A DNA stretch of 64,000 bases, from positions 62,001 through 126,000 of the forward strand of contig NZ_QWBW01000015.1 of the NCBI RefSeq assembly GCF_004117855.1. Reading direction: 5' to 3'. Every line of letters starts with the position of its first letter. Positions within the stretch are counted from its first letter, which is position 1. The notes beneath the pieces are model-generated. The model saw nothing but the letters and a program-made list of their open reading frames with translations, made no database searches and was not told the DNA's origin. The position numbers and the translations under genes are program-made. Positions 8,672 to 16,902 of the stretch are shown here, piece by piece. This stretch comes from Modicisalibacter coralii. Lineage in GTDB: Bacteria; Pseudomonadota; Gammaproteobacteria; Pseudomonadales; Halomonadaceae.

Positions 8672-9610
8672 ATGAAAGCGTACGCTTACTGGACGTTCCC
8701 CCTGCTGGCGACACTGGCACTGAGCGCCTCGGTACGGGCCGCAGACCGCGACGACAGCGTCCGCTTCATCGTCCCGCCCTGGCCCGGCGTGACCGTCAAG
8801 ACCGAGATCGTCGCCCAGTTACTGACACCGCTGGGCTATCGCGTCGATCGCCAGGAACTGAGCAGCACGGTCGGCTACAAGACCCTGCAGACCGGCGACA
8901 GCGACGTCTTCCTGGCCGGCTGGCTGCCCGCCCAGCAGCAGAGCTTCGATGCCGCCATGGCTGCCGGGGCCATCGTCGATCTGGGCAACAACGTCAACGG
9001 CGCGCGGATGGGCTTCGCGGTCCCCGGCTACGTCTACGCGGCCGGCGTGACCAGCGCCGAGGATCTCGACGAGCCGGCCAACCGCGAGCGCTTCGGCGCG
9101 CGCTACTACTCGATCGAGACCGGCTCCACGGTCAGCGACTTCATCCATCAGGCCAAGGACGACGACACCTACGGCCTGGGGGACTGGCAACTGATGGAAT
9201 CCTCCACCCCCGGCATGCTCAGCGAAGTCCGCGCCGCCTACGAGGATCATCGCTGGATCGCCTTCTACGGCTGGACGCCGCACTGGATGGTCCCCGAGTT
9301 CGACATGCACATCCTCGACGACCCCGCCGGCGTCTACGGCGACGATCAGGGACGCAGCGACGTACGCACCATCGCCGCCAAGCCGTTCAGCGAGGCCAAT
9401 CCCAACCTCGTCCGGCTGCTCGACCAGATCGTCTTCAGCGCCGACGAGCAGAGCGAGTTCATCCGCCAGTTCGGGCTCGAGCAACGCGACCTCGAGGATG
9501 TCGCCCACGAATGGCTGAAAGCCCATCCCCAGCAACTCGCCACGTTTCTCGAGGGCGTCACCACCCGCGACGGCGAGCCGGCGCTCCCCGTCGTGGAGGC
9601 CAGCCTGTGA
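8672..9610 (+). CDS. Glycine betaine/choline-type periplasmic binding protein (ProX/OpuAC)
   Basis: A 312-residue protein with a signal peptide (MKAYAYWTFPLLATLALSAS, cleavage near VRAAD) and an OpuAC domain: FIVPPWPGVTVKTEIVAQLL, GDSDVFLAGWLPAQQ and the late FYGWTPHWMVPEFD. These Trp/Tyr-rich segments fit the aromatic cages that bind trimethylammonium groups. A GAGGAGA site precedes the ATG. No cognate permease or ATPase of the ProVW type is adjacent; the ABC genes downstream are of the amino-acid type. It may supply a transporter encoded elsewhere. Its position within the aru/dioxygenase operon suggests quaternary-amine uptake. Confidence 0.8.
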   Translation: MKAYAYWTFPLLATLALSASVRAADRDDSVRFIVPPWPGVTVKTEIVAQLLTPLGYRVDRQELSSTVGYKTLQTGDSDVFLAGWLPAQQQSFDAAMAAGAIVDLGNNVNGARMGFAVPGYVYAAGVTSAEDLDEPANRERFGARYYSIETGSTVSDFIHQAKDDDTYGLGDWQLMESSTPGMLSEVRAAYEDHRWIAFYGWTPHWMVPEFDMHILDDPAGVYGDDQGRSDVRTIAAKPFSEANPNLVRLLDQIVFSADEQSEFIRQFGLEQRDLEDVAHEWLKAHPQQLATFLEGVTTRDGEPALPVVEASL

Positions 9611-9689
9611 CGGACGCACGCAAACACCTTCCGCCCGCCCCTGACGGGTCGCACTGCGCCGTCCCGACGCGATAGCCCGAGGAGCCCCT

Positions 9690-10877
9690 ATGCACTATTC
9701 CCGATTGACCGAACGCATCGCCGGTGACGGTGCCGCCGCCTGGAACATCCACTACCGCGCGCTCGAGCGCCAGTCACGGGGCGACGACGTGATCGTGCTG
9801 TCGGTGGGCGACCCCGACTTCACCACGCCCGAACCGATCATCGAGAGCGCCGTGAACAGCCTGCGCGGCGGCGCCACCCACTACGCCGACGTCCAGGGCA
9901 AGCCGCGCCTGCGCGAGCTGATCGCCGACACCCATCGCCGCCAGGGCGGTGCGGCTTCGACCTCCCCGGCCAATGTCGCGGTCATGGCCGGTGCCCAGTG
10001 CGGCCTGTATGCCGTGGCGCAGTGCGTGCTCGAGCCGGGTGACGAGGTACTGGTGCCGGAGCCGATGTACGTCACCTACGAGGCGGCCCTGCAGGCCGCC
10101 GGCGCCCGCCTGGTGCGCGTGCCGCTGCGCGCCGCGAACGCCTTCCAGCCGGACCCGGCCGAGTTCGCCGCGGCCATCACGCCGCACACCCGGGCGATGC
10201 TGCTCAACAGCCCGCACAATCCCACCGGCCAGGTACTCGGCGCCGCCCACTGGCAGGCACTGGCGGCGCTGTGCCGGGAGCACGACCTCTGGTTGCTGTG
10301 CGACGCGGTCTACGCCGAACTGACCTTCGACGCGGTGCATCACTCTCCCGATGCGCTACCCGGCATGGCCGAGCGCACCGCGGTGATCGGCAGCCTGTCG
10401 AAATCCCATGCCATGACCGGCTGGCGGCTGGGTTGGGTGATCGGCCCCGAGACATTGATCGGCCATCTCAGCAACCTGGCGTTGTGCATGCTCTACGGCA
10501 GCCCCGACTTCATCCAGGACGCGGCCTGCGAGGCGCTGGCCAATCCGCCGGCCGAGCTCGCCACCATGCGCGATACCTATCGCGCGCGACGCGATGCCGT
10601 GCTGGCGGCGCTCGCCGACAGCGAGACGCTCGACGTGCTGTGTCCCTCGGCCGGCATGTTCATGATGATCGATATCCGTCGCACCGGCCTTTCCGCCCAG
10701 GCGTTCGCCGACCGCCTGCTCGACGAGCAGGGCGTCTCGGTGCTGTCGGGGGAGGCCTTCGGCCCCTCGGCGGCCGGCTTCGTGCGTCTGAGCCTGACGG
10801 TCGATGCCGAACGCCTGCGTGAAGCCTGTCGTCGCGTGGCGCGCTGCGCGGCGGCCTGCCTGGTCACCAGCGACTGA
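9690..10877 (+). CDS. aruH: Arginine:pyruvate transaminase
   Basis: A 395-residue class I PLP aminotransferase. The PLP-lysine lies in IGSLSKSHAMTGWRLGW (about residue 237), the PLP-pyridine Asp in LLCDAVYAEL (about 204), and SPHNPTGQ is intact. The start (YSRLTERIAGDGAAAWNIHY) and the end (GVSVLSGEAFGPSAAGFVRL) closely match Pseudomonas AruH as I recall it. AruH transfers the amino group of L-arginine to pyruvate, giving 2-ketoarginine and alanine, the first step of the arginine transaminase pathway. It sits between the binding-protein gene and the amino-acid ABC transporter. AGGAG lies before the ATG. Confidence 0.88.
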   Translation: MHYSRLTERIAGDGAAAWNIHYRALERQSRGDDVIVLSVGDPDFTTPEPIIESAVNSLRGGATHYADVQGKPRLRELIADTHRRQGGAASTSPANVAVMAGAQCGLYAVAQCVLEPGDEVLVPEPMYVTYEAALQAAGARLVRVPLRAANAFQPDPAEFAAAITPHTRAMLLNSPHNPTGQVLGAAHWQALAALCREHDLWLLCDAVYAELTFDAVHHSPDALPGMAERTAVIGSLSKSHAMTGWRLGWVIGPETLIGHLSNLALCMLYGSPDFIQDAACEALANPPAELATMRDTYRARRDAVLAALADSETLDVLCPSAGMFMMIDIRRTGLSAQAFADRLLDEQGVSVLSGEAFGPSAAGFVRLSLTVDAERLREACRRVARCAAACLVTSD

Positions 10878-10980
10878 GCACCACGGGCGGCCGCGGGCGG
10901 CGACAGCCGCCGGGCCGCGATCTTTTCACCGGCAACAGGAGGGGTATGGCTAGCTCGACACTCCACCCCCGCTACCGTTC

Positions 10981-11766
10981 ATGACTGATCACATCGACAA
11001 CGACAATCTGGCCATCGAGGCCCGCCACCTGGTCAAGCGCTACGGCGATCTGACGGTCCTCGACGACATCTCGCTGGGCGTGGCCGAGGGCAAGGTGGTC
11101 TCGATCATCGGTTCCAGCGGCTCCGGCAAGAGCACCCTGCTGCGCTGCATGAACCTGCTCGAGCGCCCCGACCGCGGCGAGCTGGCCATCGCCGGGGAAG
11201 CCATCCGCTTCCGCCACGACGCCGACGGCCACAACATCGGCCTCGACCGTCGCCAGCTCCAGCGCCTGCGGGCCCGGGTGAGCATGGTCTTCCAGCAGTT
11301 CAACCTGTGGCCCCACCTCACCGTGCTCGGCAACGTCATCGAGGCACCGATGCGCGTGCGCGGACTGCGCCGACGCGAGGCCGTGGCGATCGGCGAACAC
11401 TACCTGGACCGCGTCGGCCTGGCCGACAAGCGCGACCAGTATCCCGCCTACCTCTCCGGCGGCCAGCAGCAGCGCGTGGCGATCGCCCGGGCGCTGGCCA
11501 TGGAACCGCGCGTGCTGCTGTTCGACGAGCCGACCTCGGCGCTCGACCCGGAGCTGGTCAGCGAAGTGCTGAGCGTGATCCGGGGCCTCGCCGAGGAGGG
11601 CCGCACGATGCTGCTGGTCACCCACGAGATGCGTTTCGCCCGCGACGTCTCTCACCAGGTGGTGTTCCTTCACCAGGGGCTCATCGAGGAGACCGGCACC
11701 CCCAGCGAGGTTTTCGAGAACGCCGCCAGCGAGCGCTGCCGGCAATTCGTCACCAGCGTGGCCTGA
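10981..11766 (+). CDS. Polar amino-acid ABC transporter, ATP-binding subunit (HisP/ArtP type)
   Basis: A 261-residue ATPase with Walker A GSSGSGKST (about 45-53), Q-loop MVFQQFNLWPH, signature LSGGQQQR, Walker B VLLFDEPTSALDP and H-loop LLVTHEMRFA. The sequence type is that of HisP/ArtP/GlnQ transporters. It heads a run of four transporter genes in the order ATPase, binding protein, permease, permease. With aruH and aruI next door, arginine or a relative is the probable substrate. Confidence 0.9.
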   Translation: MTDHIDNDNLAIEARHLVKRYGDLTVLDDISLGVAEGKVVSIIGSSGSGKSTLLRCMNLLERPDRGELAIAGEAIRFRHDADGHNIGLDRRQLQRLRARVSMVFQQFNLWPHLTVLGNVIEAPMRVRGLRRREAVAIGEHYLDRVGLADKRDQYPAYLSGGQQQRVAIARALAMEPRVLLFDEPTSALDPELVSEVLSVIRGLAEEGRTMLLVTHEMRFARDVSHQVVFLHQGLIEETGTPSEVFENAASERCRQFVTSVA

Positions 11767-11841
11767 CCCGGGCGATGCCGGCGACACCCTGCAAGCGACA
11801 CGGGCCCGCGACGGTCCGTCACAACAACGATGGGAAACATC

Positions 11842-12630
11842 ATGACGACCAAGACTCTGATCCAGACCCTGACCCACACTGCCGGCGCCGCCGCGCTGAT
11901 CCTTTCCGCCACCGCCGCCCTGGCCGAGGAACCGCTCAGGATCGGCATCTCGGCAGAGCCCTACCCGCCGTTCACCTACAAGAACGCCGACGGTGGCTGG
12001 ACCGGCTTCGAAGTGGAGCTCGGCCAGGCCCTGTGCGCGCAGATGCAGGCCGACTGCGAGATCGCGCCCACCGGCTGGAGCGGCATTTTCCCGGCGCTCG
12101 ACAGCGGCAAGATCGACATGATCATGAATTCGCTGTCGATCACCGACAAGCGCAAGCGAGTCATCGACTTCACCGACCCCTACTACTACACCCCCGCGGC
12201 CTACGTCACCGCCAAGGGTAACGACCTGCAGATTCCCGAGGGGCTCGACGGCAAGATCCTCGGCGTGCAGGGCTCGACCACCAATGCCACCTTCGCCCGG
12301 CGCAAGCTGGCCGATACCGGCGTCGAACTGAAGATCTACGACCGTCAGGAACAGGCCAATCGCGACCTGCTCGCCGGCCGCGTCGATGCCATCCTCGCCG
12401 ACAAGATCGCCATGAGCGAGTTCGTCAAGCGTGACGAGGCGCAGGATTACGAGATCCGCGCCACCGCGCCCCACGACCCAACCTTCGGCGACGGCGTGGG
12501 CATCGGCCTGCGCCAGGACGATGACACGCTGCGCGACAAGCTCAACGCGGCGATCGCCAGTGTCATGCAGGATGGCCAGTGCGCCTCGCTCTCGCAGAAG
12601 TACTTCGGCACCGACATCTGCAGCGACTGA
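11842..12630 (+). CDS. Amino-acid ABC transporter periplasmic binding protein (probably arginine)
   Basis: A protein of about 262 residues with a signal peptide ending near AALAEE and an SBP_bac_3 domain: LRIGISAEPYPPFTYKNADG, GWTGFEVELGQALCAQM, DMIMNSLSITDKRKRVIDF, LGVQGSTTNATFA. The family includes ArgT, HisJ and ArtJ. The ATG at 11842 is chosen because GGGAAA sits 5-6 bases before it; an in-frame ATG at 11830 is possible. Arginine as ligand is inferred from the neighbouring aru genes. Confidence 0.85.
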   Translation: MTTKTLIQTLTHTAGAAALILSATAALAEEPLRIGISAEPYPPFTYKNADGGWTGFEVELGQALCAQMQADCEIAPTGWSGIFPALDSGKIDMIMNSLSITDKRKRVIDFTDPYYYTPAAYVTAKGNDLQIPEGLDGKILGVQGSTTNATFARRKLADTGVELKIYDRQEQANRDLLAGRVDAILADKIAMSEFVKRDEAQDYEIRATAPHDPTFGDGVGIGLRQDDDTLRDKLNAAIASVMQDGQCASLSQKYFGTDICSD

Positions 12631-12707
12631 AGGCGACCGCCGGGCGAACGCCCCGGCTCCCGGCCCGCCCGGCGGCGGGCCTCCCTTCATCGACCGAGGC
12701 TGCCATC

Positions 12708-13412
12708 ATGTCCAATCCTCCGAACGCCGGGCCGCTCGACTGGGCGGCGCCGATCCTGCACGGCGCCCTGATGACCGTCGAGATCGCCCTGCTGGCCTAC
12801 GCCATCGGCCTGGGGCTGGGTCTTGTCGGTGCCGGCGCGCGACTCAGTACCTGGCCGCCCCTGCGCGCCCTGGGTACCGTGTACTCCACGCTGGTACGTG
12901 CCATTCCCGAACTGCTGCTGATCATCCTGCTCTATTACGCCGGCACCCAGGCGCTCAACGCCGTGCTATCCGCCCTCGGCGACGACGCCCACGTCGAGAT
13001 CGGCGGTTTCGTCTGTGCGGTGGGCGTGCTGGCCTTCGTCCAGGGCGCCTACATGACCGAGGTGTTCCGCGGCGCCATCCTGGCCATCCCCCGAGGCCAG
13101 CTCGAGGCCGCCGATGCCTACGGCTTCTCCCGCTGGACGCGGTTCCATCGCATCGCGGTGCCCGCCATGCTGCCCAACGCGCTGCCGGGGCTGTCCAATC
13201 TGTGGCTGATCCTGGTCAAGGATACCGCCCTGATCAGCGTGGTGGGTTTCGAGGAGCTGTTCTTCACCGCCCAGCAGGCAGCGGCCAGCACGCGTGACTA
13301 CTTCCTGTTCTACGCCATCGCCGGGGCGCTCTATCTGGTGATGACGCTGGGCTCCAACGCCCTGTTCGCCCGGGCCGAACGCTACGTGCGGCGTGGCCAG
13401 CCCGGTCTCTAG
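12708..13412 (+). CDS. Amino-acid ABC transporter permease 1 (HisQ-like)
   Basis: A 234-residue membrane protein with about five hydrophobic segments and the BPD_transp_1 EAA loop (YMTEVFRGAILAIPRGQLEA and AADAYGFSR). The early motif TLVRAIPELLLIILLYY is characteristic of HisQ/ArtQ-type permeases. ATG 12708 follows GAGG; the longer frame upstream overlaps the binding-protein gene. It pairs with the next permease to form the channel. Confidence 0.88.
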   Translation: MSNPPNAGPLDWAAPILHGALMTVEIALLAYAIGLGLGLVGAGARLSTWPPLRALGTVYSTLVRAIPELLLIILLYYAGTQALNAVLSALGDDAHVEIGGFVCAVGVLAFVQGAYMTEVFRGAILAIPRGQLEAADAYGFSRWTRFHRIAVPAMLPNALPGLSNLWLILVKDTALISVVGFEELFFTAQQAAASTRDYFLFYAIAGALYLVMTLGSNALFARAERYVRRGQPGL

Positions 13413-13423
13413 GAGATGCGTCG

Positions 13424-14155
13424 ATGAACTTTTCCTGGCTCACCGATCCGTTCTATCAGCAGTACCTGTGGACGGGTTTCGTCAACACCCTGTGGCTGGT
13501 GGCGGTCTCCGGCACGCTCGGCCTGGCGCTGGCCATCGCCCTGGCCCTGGCGCAGATCCGGGGCCCCCGTCCACTGGCGATGGCGGTGCGCGGTTTCACC
13601 ACGGTGATTCGCGGCACGCCGCTGCTGGTCCAGCTGTTCTTCTTCTACGACGGCGTCGGCCGCCTGCTGCCCGAGATCCCCGGGGTGCGCGACAGCCTGA
13701 TCTGGCCACTGCTGCGCGATCCGTTCTTCTACGGTGCCCTGACCTTCACCATCAGCGTCGGCGCCTACACCGGCGAGGTACTTCGCGGCGCCCTGCTCAG
13801 CGTGCCCGACGGCGAGCTGGCCGCGGGTCGTGCCTTCGGCCTGAGCCGTTGGCAGGTCCTTCACCGCCTGTGGCTGCCGCGCGCCATCCAGCTGTGCCTG
13901 CCGACGCTGACCGGGGAGGCGATCCTGCTGCTCAAGTCGGTGCCGCTGGTCTCGACCATCGCCATGATGGATCTGCTCAAGGCCGCCAACCTGGTGCGCG
14001 ACGAGACCTTCCTGGTCTACGAACCGTTGCTGCTGATCGCCGGCATCTACATCGCCCTGACGCTGATCCTCACCGGCGTGATGCGTGTCGTCGAACACCG
14101 CTTCCCCGGGGCGCGACCGGCGGCTCCCCGCCGCCGACGCCTGCTGCCCGGCTGA
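13424..14155 (+). CDS. Amino-acid ABC transporter permease 2 (HisM-like)
   Basis: A 243-residue permease with TVIRGTPLLVQLFFFYDGVG near its start and the EAA loop (YTGEVLRGALLSVPDGELAA then GRAFGLSR). AGGAGATG precedes the ATG, 11 bases after the first permease stop. HisM/ArtM-type partner of the preceding gene. Confidence 0.88.
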   Translation: MNFSWLTDPFYQQYLWTGFVNTLWLVAVSGTLGLALAIALALAQIRGPRPLAMAVRGFTTVIRGTPLLVQLFFFYDGVGRLLPEIPGVRDSLIWPLLRDPFFYGALTFTISVGAYTGEVLRGALLSVPDGELAAGRAFGLSRWQVLHRLWLPRAIQLCLPTLTGEAILLLKSVPLVSTIAMMDLLKAANLVRDETFLVYEPLLLIAGIYIALTLILTGVMRVVEHRFPGARPAAPRRRRLLPG

Positions 14156-14170
14156 CCCACGGAGCCCGAC

Positions 14171-15616
14171 ATGCCCGATTCCCTGCATCAATTCATCGAT
14201 GGCCGCTGGGTGGCCAGCCGAGCCACCCGGACCCTGACGATCGTCGACCCCTACCACGAGGTACCGCTGGGCCGCGTCACCGCCGGCGATGCCCAGGACG
14301 TGGATGCCGCCGTCGCGGCGGCGCGGCGCGCCCTGCCCGACTGGCGGGACCGCCCGGGCGACGAACGGGGCGCCTGGCTCGACCGGCTGGCCGACGATCT
14401 CGCAGGGCGCCGTGGCGCGCTGATGCCGCTGATCGCCCGCAACGGCGGCAAACCGCTCGCCGAGGCCGCCTTCGACATCGACGACGCCGTGGCCTGCTAC
14501 CGCTACTATGCCGTCCAGGCACGCGAGCTGGACGCCCGCCAGGGCGCCAGCGTGACTCTCGACAACGACGCTGTCCGGGCGCGCTGCTATCGCGACCCCG
14601 TCGGCGTGGCGGCCCTGATCACCCCCTGGAACTTCCCGCTGGTGACCAGCGCCTGGAAGCTGGCACCGGCTCTGGCCGCCGGTTGCACGGTGGTCTTCAA
14701 GCCCTCCGAGGTGGCGCCGCTACCCGAGCAGGCGATCGCCGAGATCGCCGCCGCCATCGAGCTGCCCCGCGGGGTACTCAACCTGATCAACGGCGATGCC
14801 GACGGCGTGGGTATTCCGCTGAGCCGGCACCCCGGCATCGACAAGCTCTCCTTCACCGGCAGCAACCCCGCCGGTGAAGCGGTGATGCGCGCCGCCGCCG
14901 AAGGCACGCGCAACGTCTCCCTGGAACTCGGCGGCAAGTCGCCGATCCTGGTCCTCGACGATGCCGACCCCGAGCGGGCCGCGGAGCGGGTGATGAATGG
15001 GCTTTTCTTCAATGCCGGCCAGGTCTGCTCGGCCACCTCGCGACTGCTGGTCCACCAGGCGATTGCCGAGCCACTCTACGCCGCCCTGACAAGACGCATC
15101 GACGCCCTGGTGCTCGGCGACCCGCTGGACCCCGCCACGACCCAGGGCCCGCAGGTGAACCGGCGTCAGCGCGAACGGATCGCGGCTTATCTGGCCGTCG
15201 CTCGCGACGAGGGCCTGACGGCGCTGCGCGACGCTCGCCATCGCGATCTTCCCGAGCACGGCTACTTCATCGCCCCGACGCTGTACCGGGACGTACCCAC
15301 CCACAGCCGGCTATGGCGGGAGGAGATCTTCGGCCCGGTGCTCTGCGCCCGCCAGGTGGCCGACGACGCCGAGGCGGTCGCGCTGGCCAACGACAGCGAT
15401 TTCGGGCTCGCGGCCAGCGTGGTGGGTGGCGACCCCGAGCGCGCGGCCCGGGTCGCCCGCCGCCTGGAAGCCGGCAACGTGTGGGTCAACACCGACCAGA
15501 TCGCCCCGCCACAAGCCGCCTGGGGCGGCGTCAAGCGCAGCGGCATCGGCCGTGAACTGGGCCCCTGGGGACTGGCCGCCTACCAGGAGGTGAAGCATCT
15601 GATGGCAACGGGTTGA
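14171..15616 (+). CDS. kauB: NAD(P)-dependent aldehyde dehydrogenase (4-guanidinobutyraldehyde type)
   Basis: A 481-residue ALDH with cofactor motif ITPWNFPLVTSAWKLAPALA, FTGSNPAGEAV, general-base Glu in SLELGGKSP (about 254) and catalytic Cys in FNAGQVCSATSRL (about 286). In the arginine transaminase pathway KauB oxidises 4-guanidinobutyraldehyde to 4-guanidinobutyrate. Position as last gene of the aru/transport run supports that role, but betaine-aldehyde dehydrogenases are very similar, so the substrate is inferred from context. The next enzyme (guanidinobutyrase, GbuA) is not in the window. This is the last chromosomal gene before mobile DNA. Confidence 0.75.
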   Translation: MPDSLHQFIDGRWVASRATRTLTIVDPYHEVPLGRVTAGDAQDVDAAVAAARRALPDWRDRPGDERGAWLDRLADDLAGRRGALMPLIARNGGKPLAEAAFDIDDAVACYRYYAVQARELDARQGASVTLDNDAVRARCYRDPVGVAALITPWNFPLVTSAWKLAPALAAGCTVVFKPSEVAPLPEQAIAEIAAAIELPRGVLNLINGDADGVGIPLSRHPGIDKLSFTGSNPAGEAVMRAAAEGTRNVSLELGGKSPILVLDDADPERAAERVMNGLFFNAGQVCSATSRLLVHQAIAEPLYAALTRRIDALVLGDPLDPATTQGPQVNRRQRERIAAYLAVARDEGLTALRDARHRDLPEHGYFIAPTLYRDVPTHSRLWREEIFGPVLCARQVADDAEAVALANDSDFGLAASVVGGDPERAARVARRLEAGNVWVNTDQIAPPQAAWGGVKRSGIGRELGPWGLAAYQEVKHLMATG

Positions 15617-15778
15617 GCTGACCCGGGCAATCGTAACGATTCGCGCTGGTTCGGGATCAAGCCGGAAGCGGATCCTACCCAGCCATCGTGGACACCGATG
15701 TAAGCGCTCACTCGGACTTCATCCTTATCGGTTTGGCCCAGCGGGTGCGGGTCTGTTCGTCGATGTGGCTTGCCTTGC

Positions 15779-15824
15779 CAGTGGACACCTCGTTTCAGAG
15801 CCCCCCTTAACCAGGTGTCCACTG
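15779..15824. repeat. 12-bp inverted repeat, possible IS or small-element remnant
   Basis: CAGTGGACACCT and its exact complement AGGTGTCCACTG stand 22 bases apart, with weaker pairing outside (TTGCC). This resembles the ends of a tiny excised or degenerate insertion element. No transposase lies between. It could also be a simple hairpin. Confidence 0.4.
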
Positions 15825-15849
15825 TTGCTGGGCAAGATCGGTATTCGCA

Positions 15850-16016
15850 GGCCGTGCTCAAGGGCGCCTACGCATGAACCCGTCGCCGAGACACCCGTGA
15901 CCGTCAGCGGCTTCAAGCCCCCGATCGATGACACCGACTGGCTGATCACCGATGTCGAGGGCATCCTCGACGACAACGGCTACACCACCCGGATCCGGTG
16001 TGAGGTGAAGGCGTAG
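15850..16016 (+). pseudogene. C-terminal remnant of phage late-control protein D (gpD)
   Basis: The last 50 or so residues read PVTVSGFKPPIDDTDWLITD, then VEGILDDNGYTTRIRCEVKA and a stop. This is the typical tail of gpD, the baseplate/tail protein of P2-like phages. The rest of the gene is missing and no upstream start is credible. It marks a decayed prophage between the chromosomal ALDH and HicAB. Confidence 0.65.
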
Positions 16017-16116
16017 GCCTGCGCCTTGATACATAACCCCAGGCGCACAAAACAATTGAAAAGGTGCGCCCAGAGTTATAATTTATGTCCCATACACACC
16101 GCAACAGGGGCAGGAG

Positions 16117-16299
16117 GTGAAGAGCAGAGACCTGATCAAGGAGTTGGAAGCCGATGGCTGGGTGCTGGACCGCATCAGAGGTAGCCACCACGTCTTCAAA
16201 CATCCGACGAAGCCAGGGGCCGTGCCGGTCCCTCACCCCAAGAAGGACATGAAGATCGGCACGGTCAACGCCATCAGGAAACAAGCCGGGCTCAAGTAG
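16117..16299 (+). CDS. hicA: HicA mRNA interferase toxin
   Basis: A 60-residue protein with GTG start after CAGGGGCAGGAG. The HicA fold signature is clear: SRDLIKELEADGWVLDRIRG, then GSHHVFKHP with the catalytic His at 24, and a late KIGTVNAIRKQAGL helix. HicA cleaves mRNA and is neutralised by HicB, encoded next. The pair lies among phage remnants, as toxin-antitoxin genes often do. Confidence 0.88.
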   Translation: MKSRDLIKELEADGWVLDRIRGSHHVFKHPTKPGAVPVPHPKKDMKIGTVNAIRKQAGLK

Positions 16300-16337
16300 C
16301 CCGGCCAGCTGCGACTCACCGCCCAGGAGGAACGAAC

Positions 16338-16748
16338 ATGCAGTATCCGATCGCCATCGAGTGGGGCGACGACACCCACGCCACCGGTATCGTCTTCCCC
16401 GACATCCCCGGTGCCATCACCGCCGGCGACAGCGTCGCCCAAGCCTACGAGCTGGCGGTGGAGGTCGCCCATATTCAGCTCGAGGAGCTGGTCAGCGCCG
16501 GCCAGCCGATCCCCAAGCCGGGCAGCATCGAACAGCACCGCCAGAACCCCGACTTCGAGGGCTGGGGCTGGGGGCTGGTCGAGATCGACGTCACCCCCTA
16601 CATGGGCAAGACCGAGAAGGTCAACGTCACCCTGCCCGGGACACTGGTCAAGCGGATCGACGACTACGTCAGCCTCCACGGCATCAAGAGCCGCTCCGCC
16701 TTTCTGGCGTCCGCCGCGCTCCACGAGCTGGAGCATCGTTCCCGCTGA
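16338..16748 (+). CDS. hicB: HicB antitoxin
   Basis: A 136-residue protein preceded by AGGAGGAACGAAC. The N-terminal HicB-like domain (YPIAIEWGDDTHATGIVFPD, then IPGAITAGDS) is a degenerate RNase H-like fold that binds HicA. The C-terminal part (VNVTLPGTLVKRIDDYV, HGIKSRSAFLASAAL) is a ribbon-helix-helix that represses the operon. It starts 38 bases after hicA. Confidence 0.88.
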   Translation: MQYPIAIEWGDDTHATGIVFPDIPGAITAGDSVAQAYELAVEVAHIQLEELVSAGQPIPKPGSIEQHRQNPDFEGWGWGLVEIDVTPYMGKTEKVNVTLPGTLVKRIDDYVSLHGIKSRSAFLASAALHELEHRSR

Positions 16749-16754
16749 GGTGGT

Positions 16755-16887
16755 CTAGCACCACCCATACCGCCGCACCTGACTCATCACCACCCCGCAC
16801 AACAGCTCCCGCCGCGCCCGGATCGCCCCGCTCCGGTCCCGCGGCGGGATCAGCATCAAGCCCCCGCCGATCCGGAACGTGTGGAAC
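16755..16887 (-). pseudogene. Unrecognised gene tail truncated by IS element
   Basis: On the minus strand a frame ends at a TAG at 16755 and reads FRIGGGLMLIPPRDRSGAIR then ARRELLCGVV and MSQVRRYGW. It has no start and is cut by the left end of the IS element. I do not recognise the family; it is probably a phage or element gene tail. Weak support. Confidence 0.25.
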
Positions 16888-16902
16888 AACCGCTGTTTGA
16901 GG

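Noticed and set aside
15617-15780. A third att copy at the left edge of the older element
   Set aside because: No match to TGGCGGAGGGGG or the terminator hairpin could be found there; the older element's left boundary is undefined.
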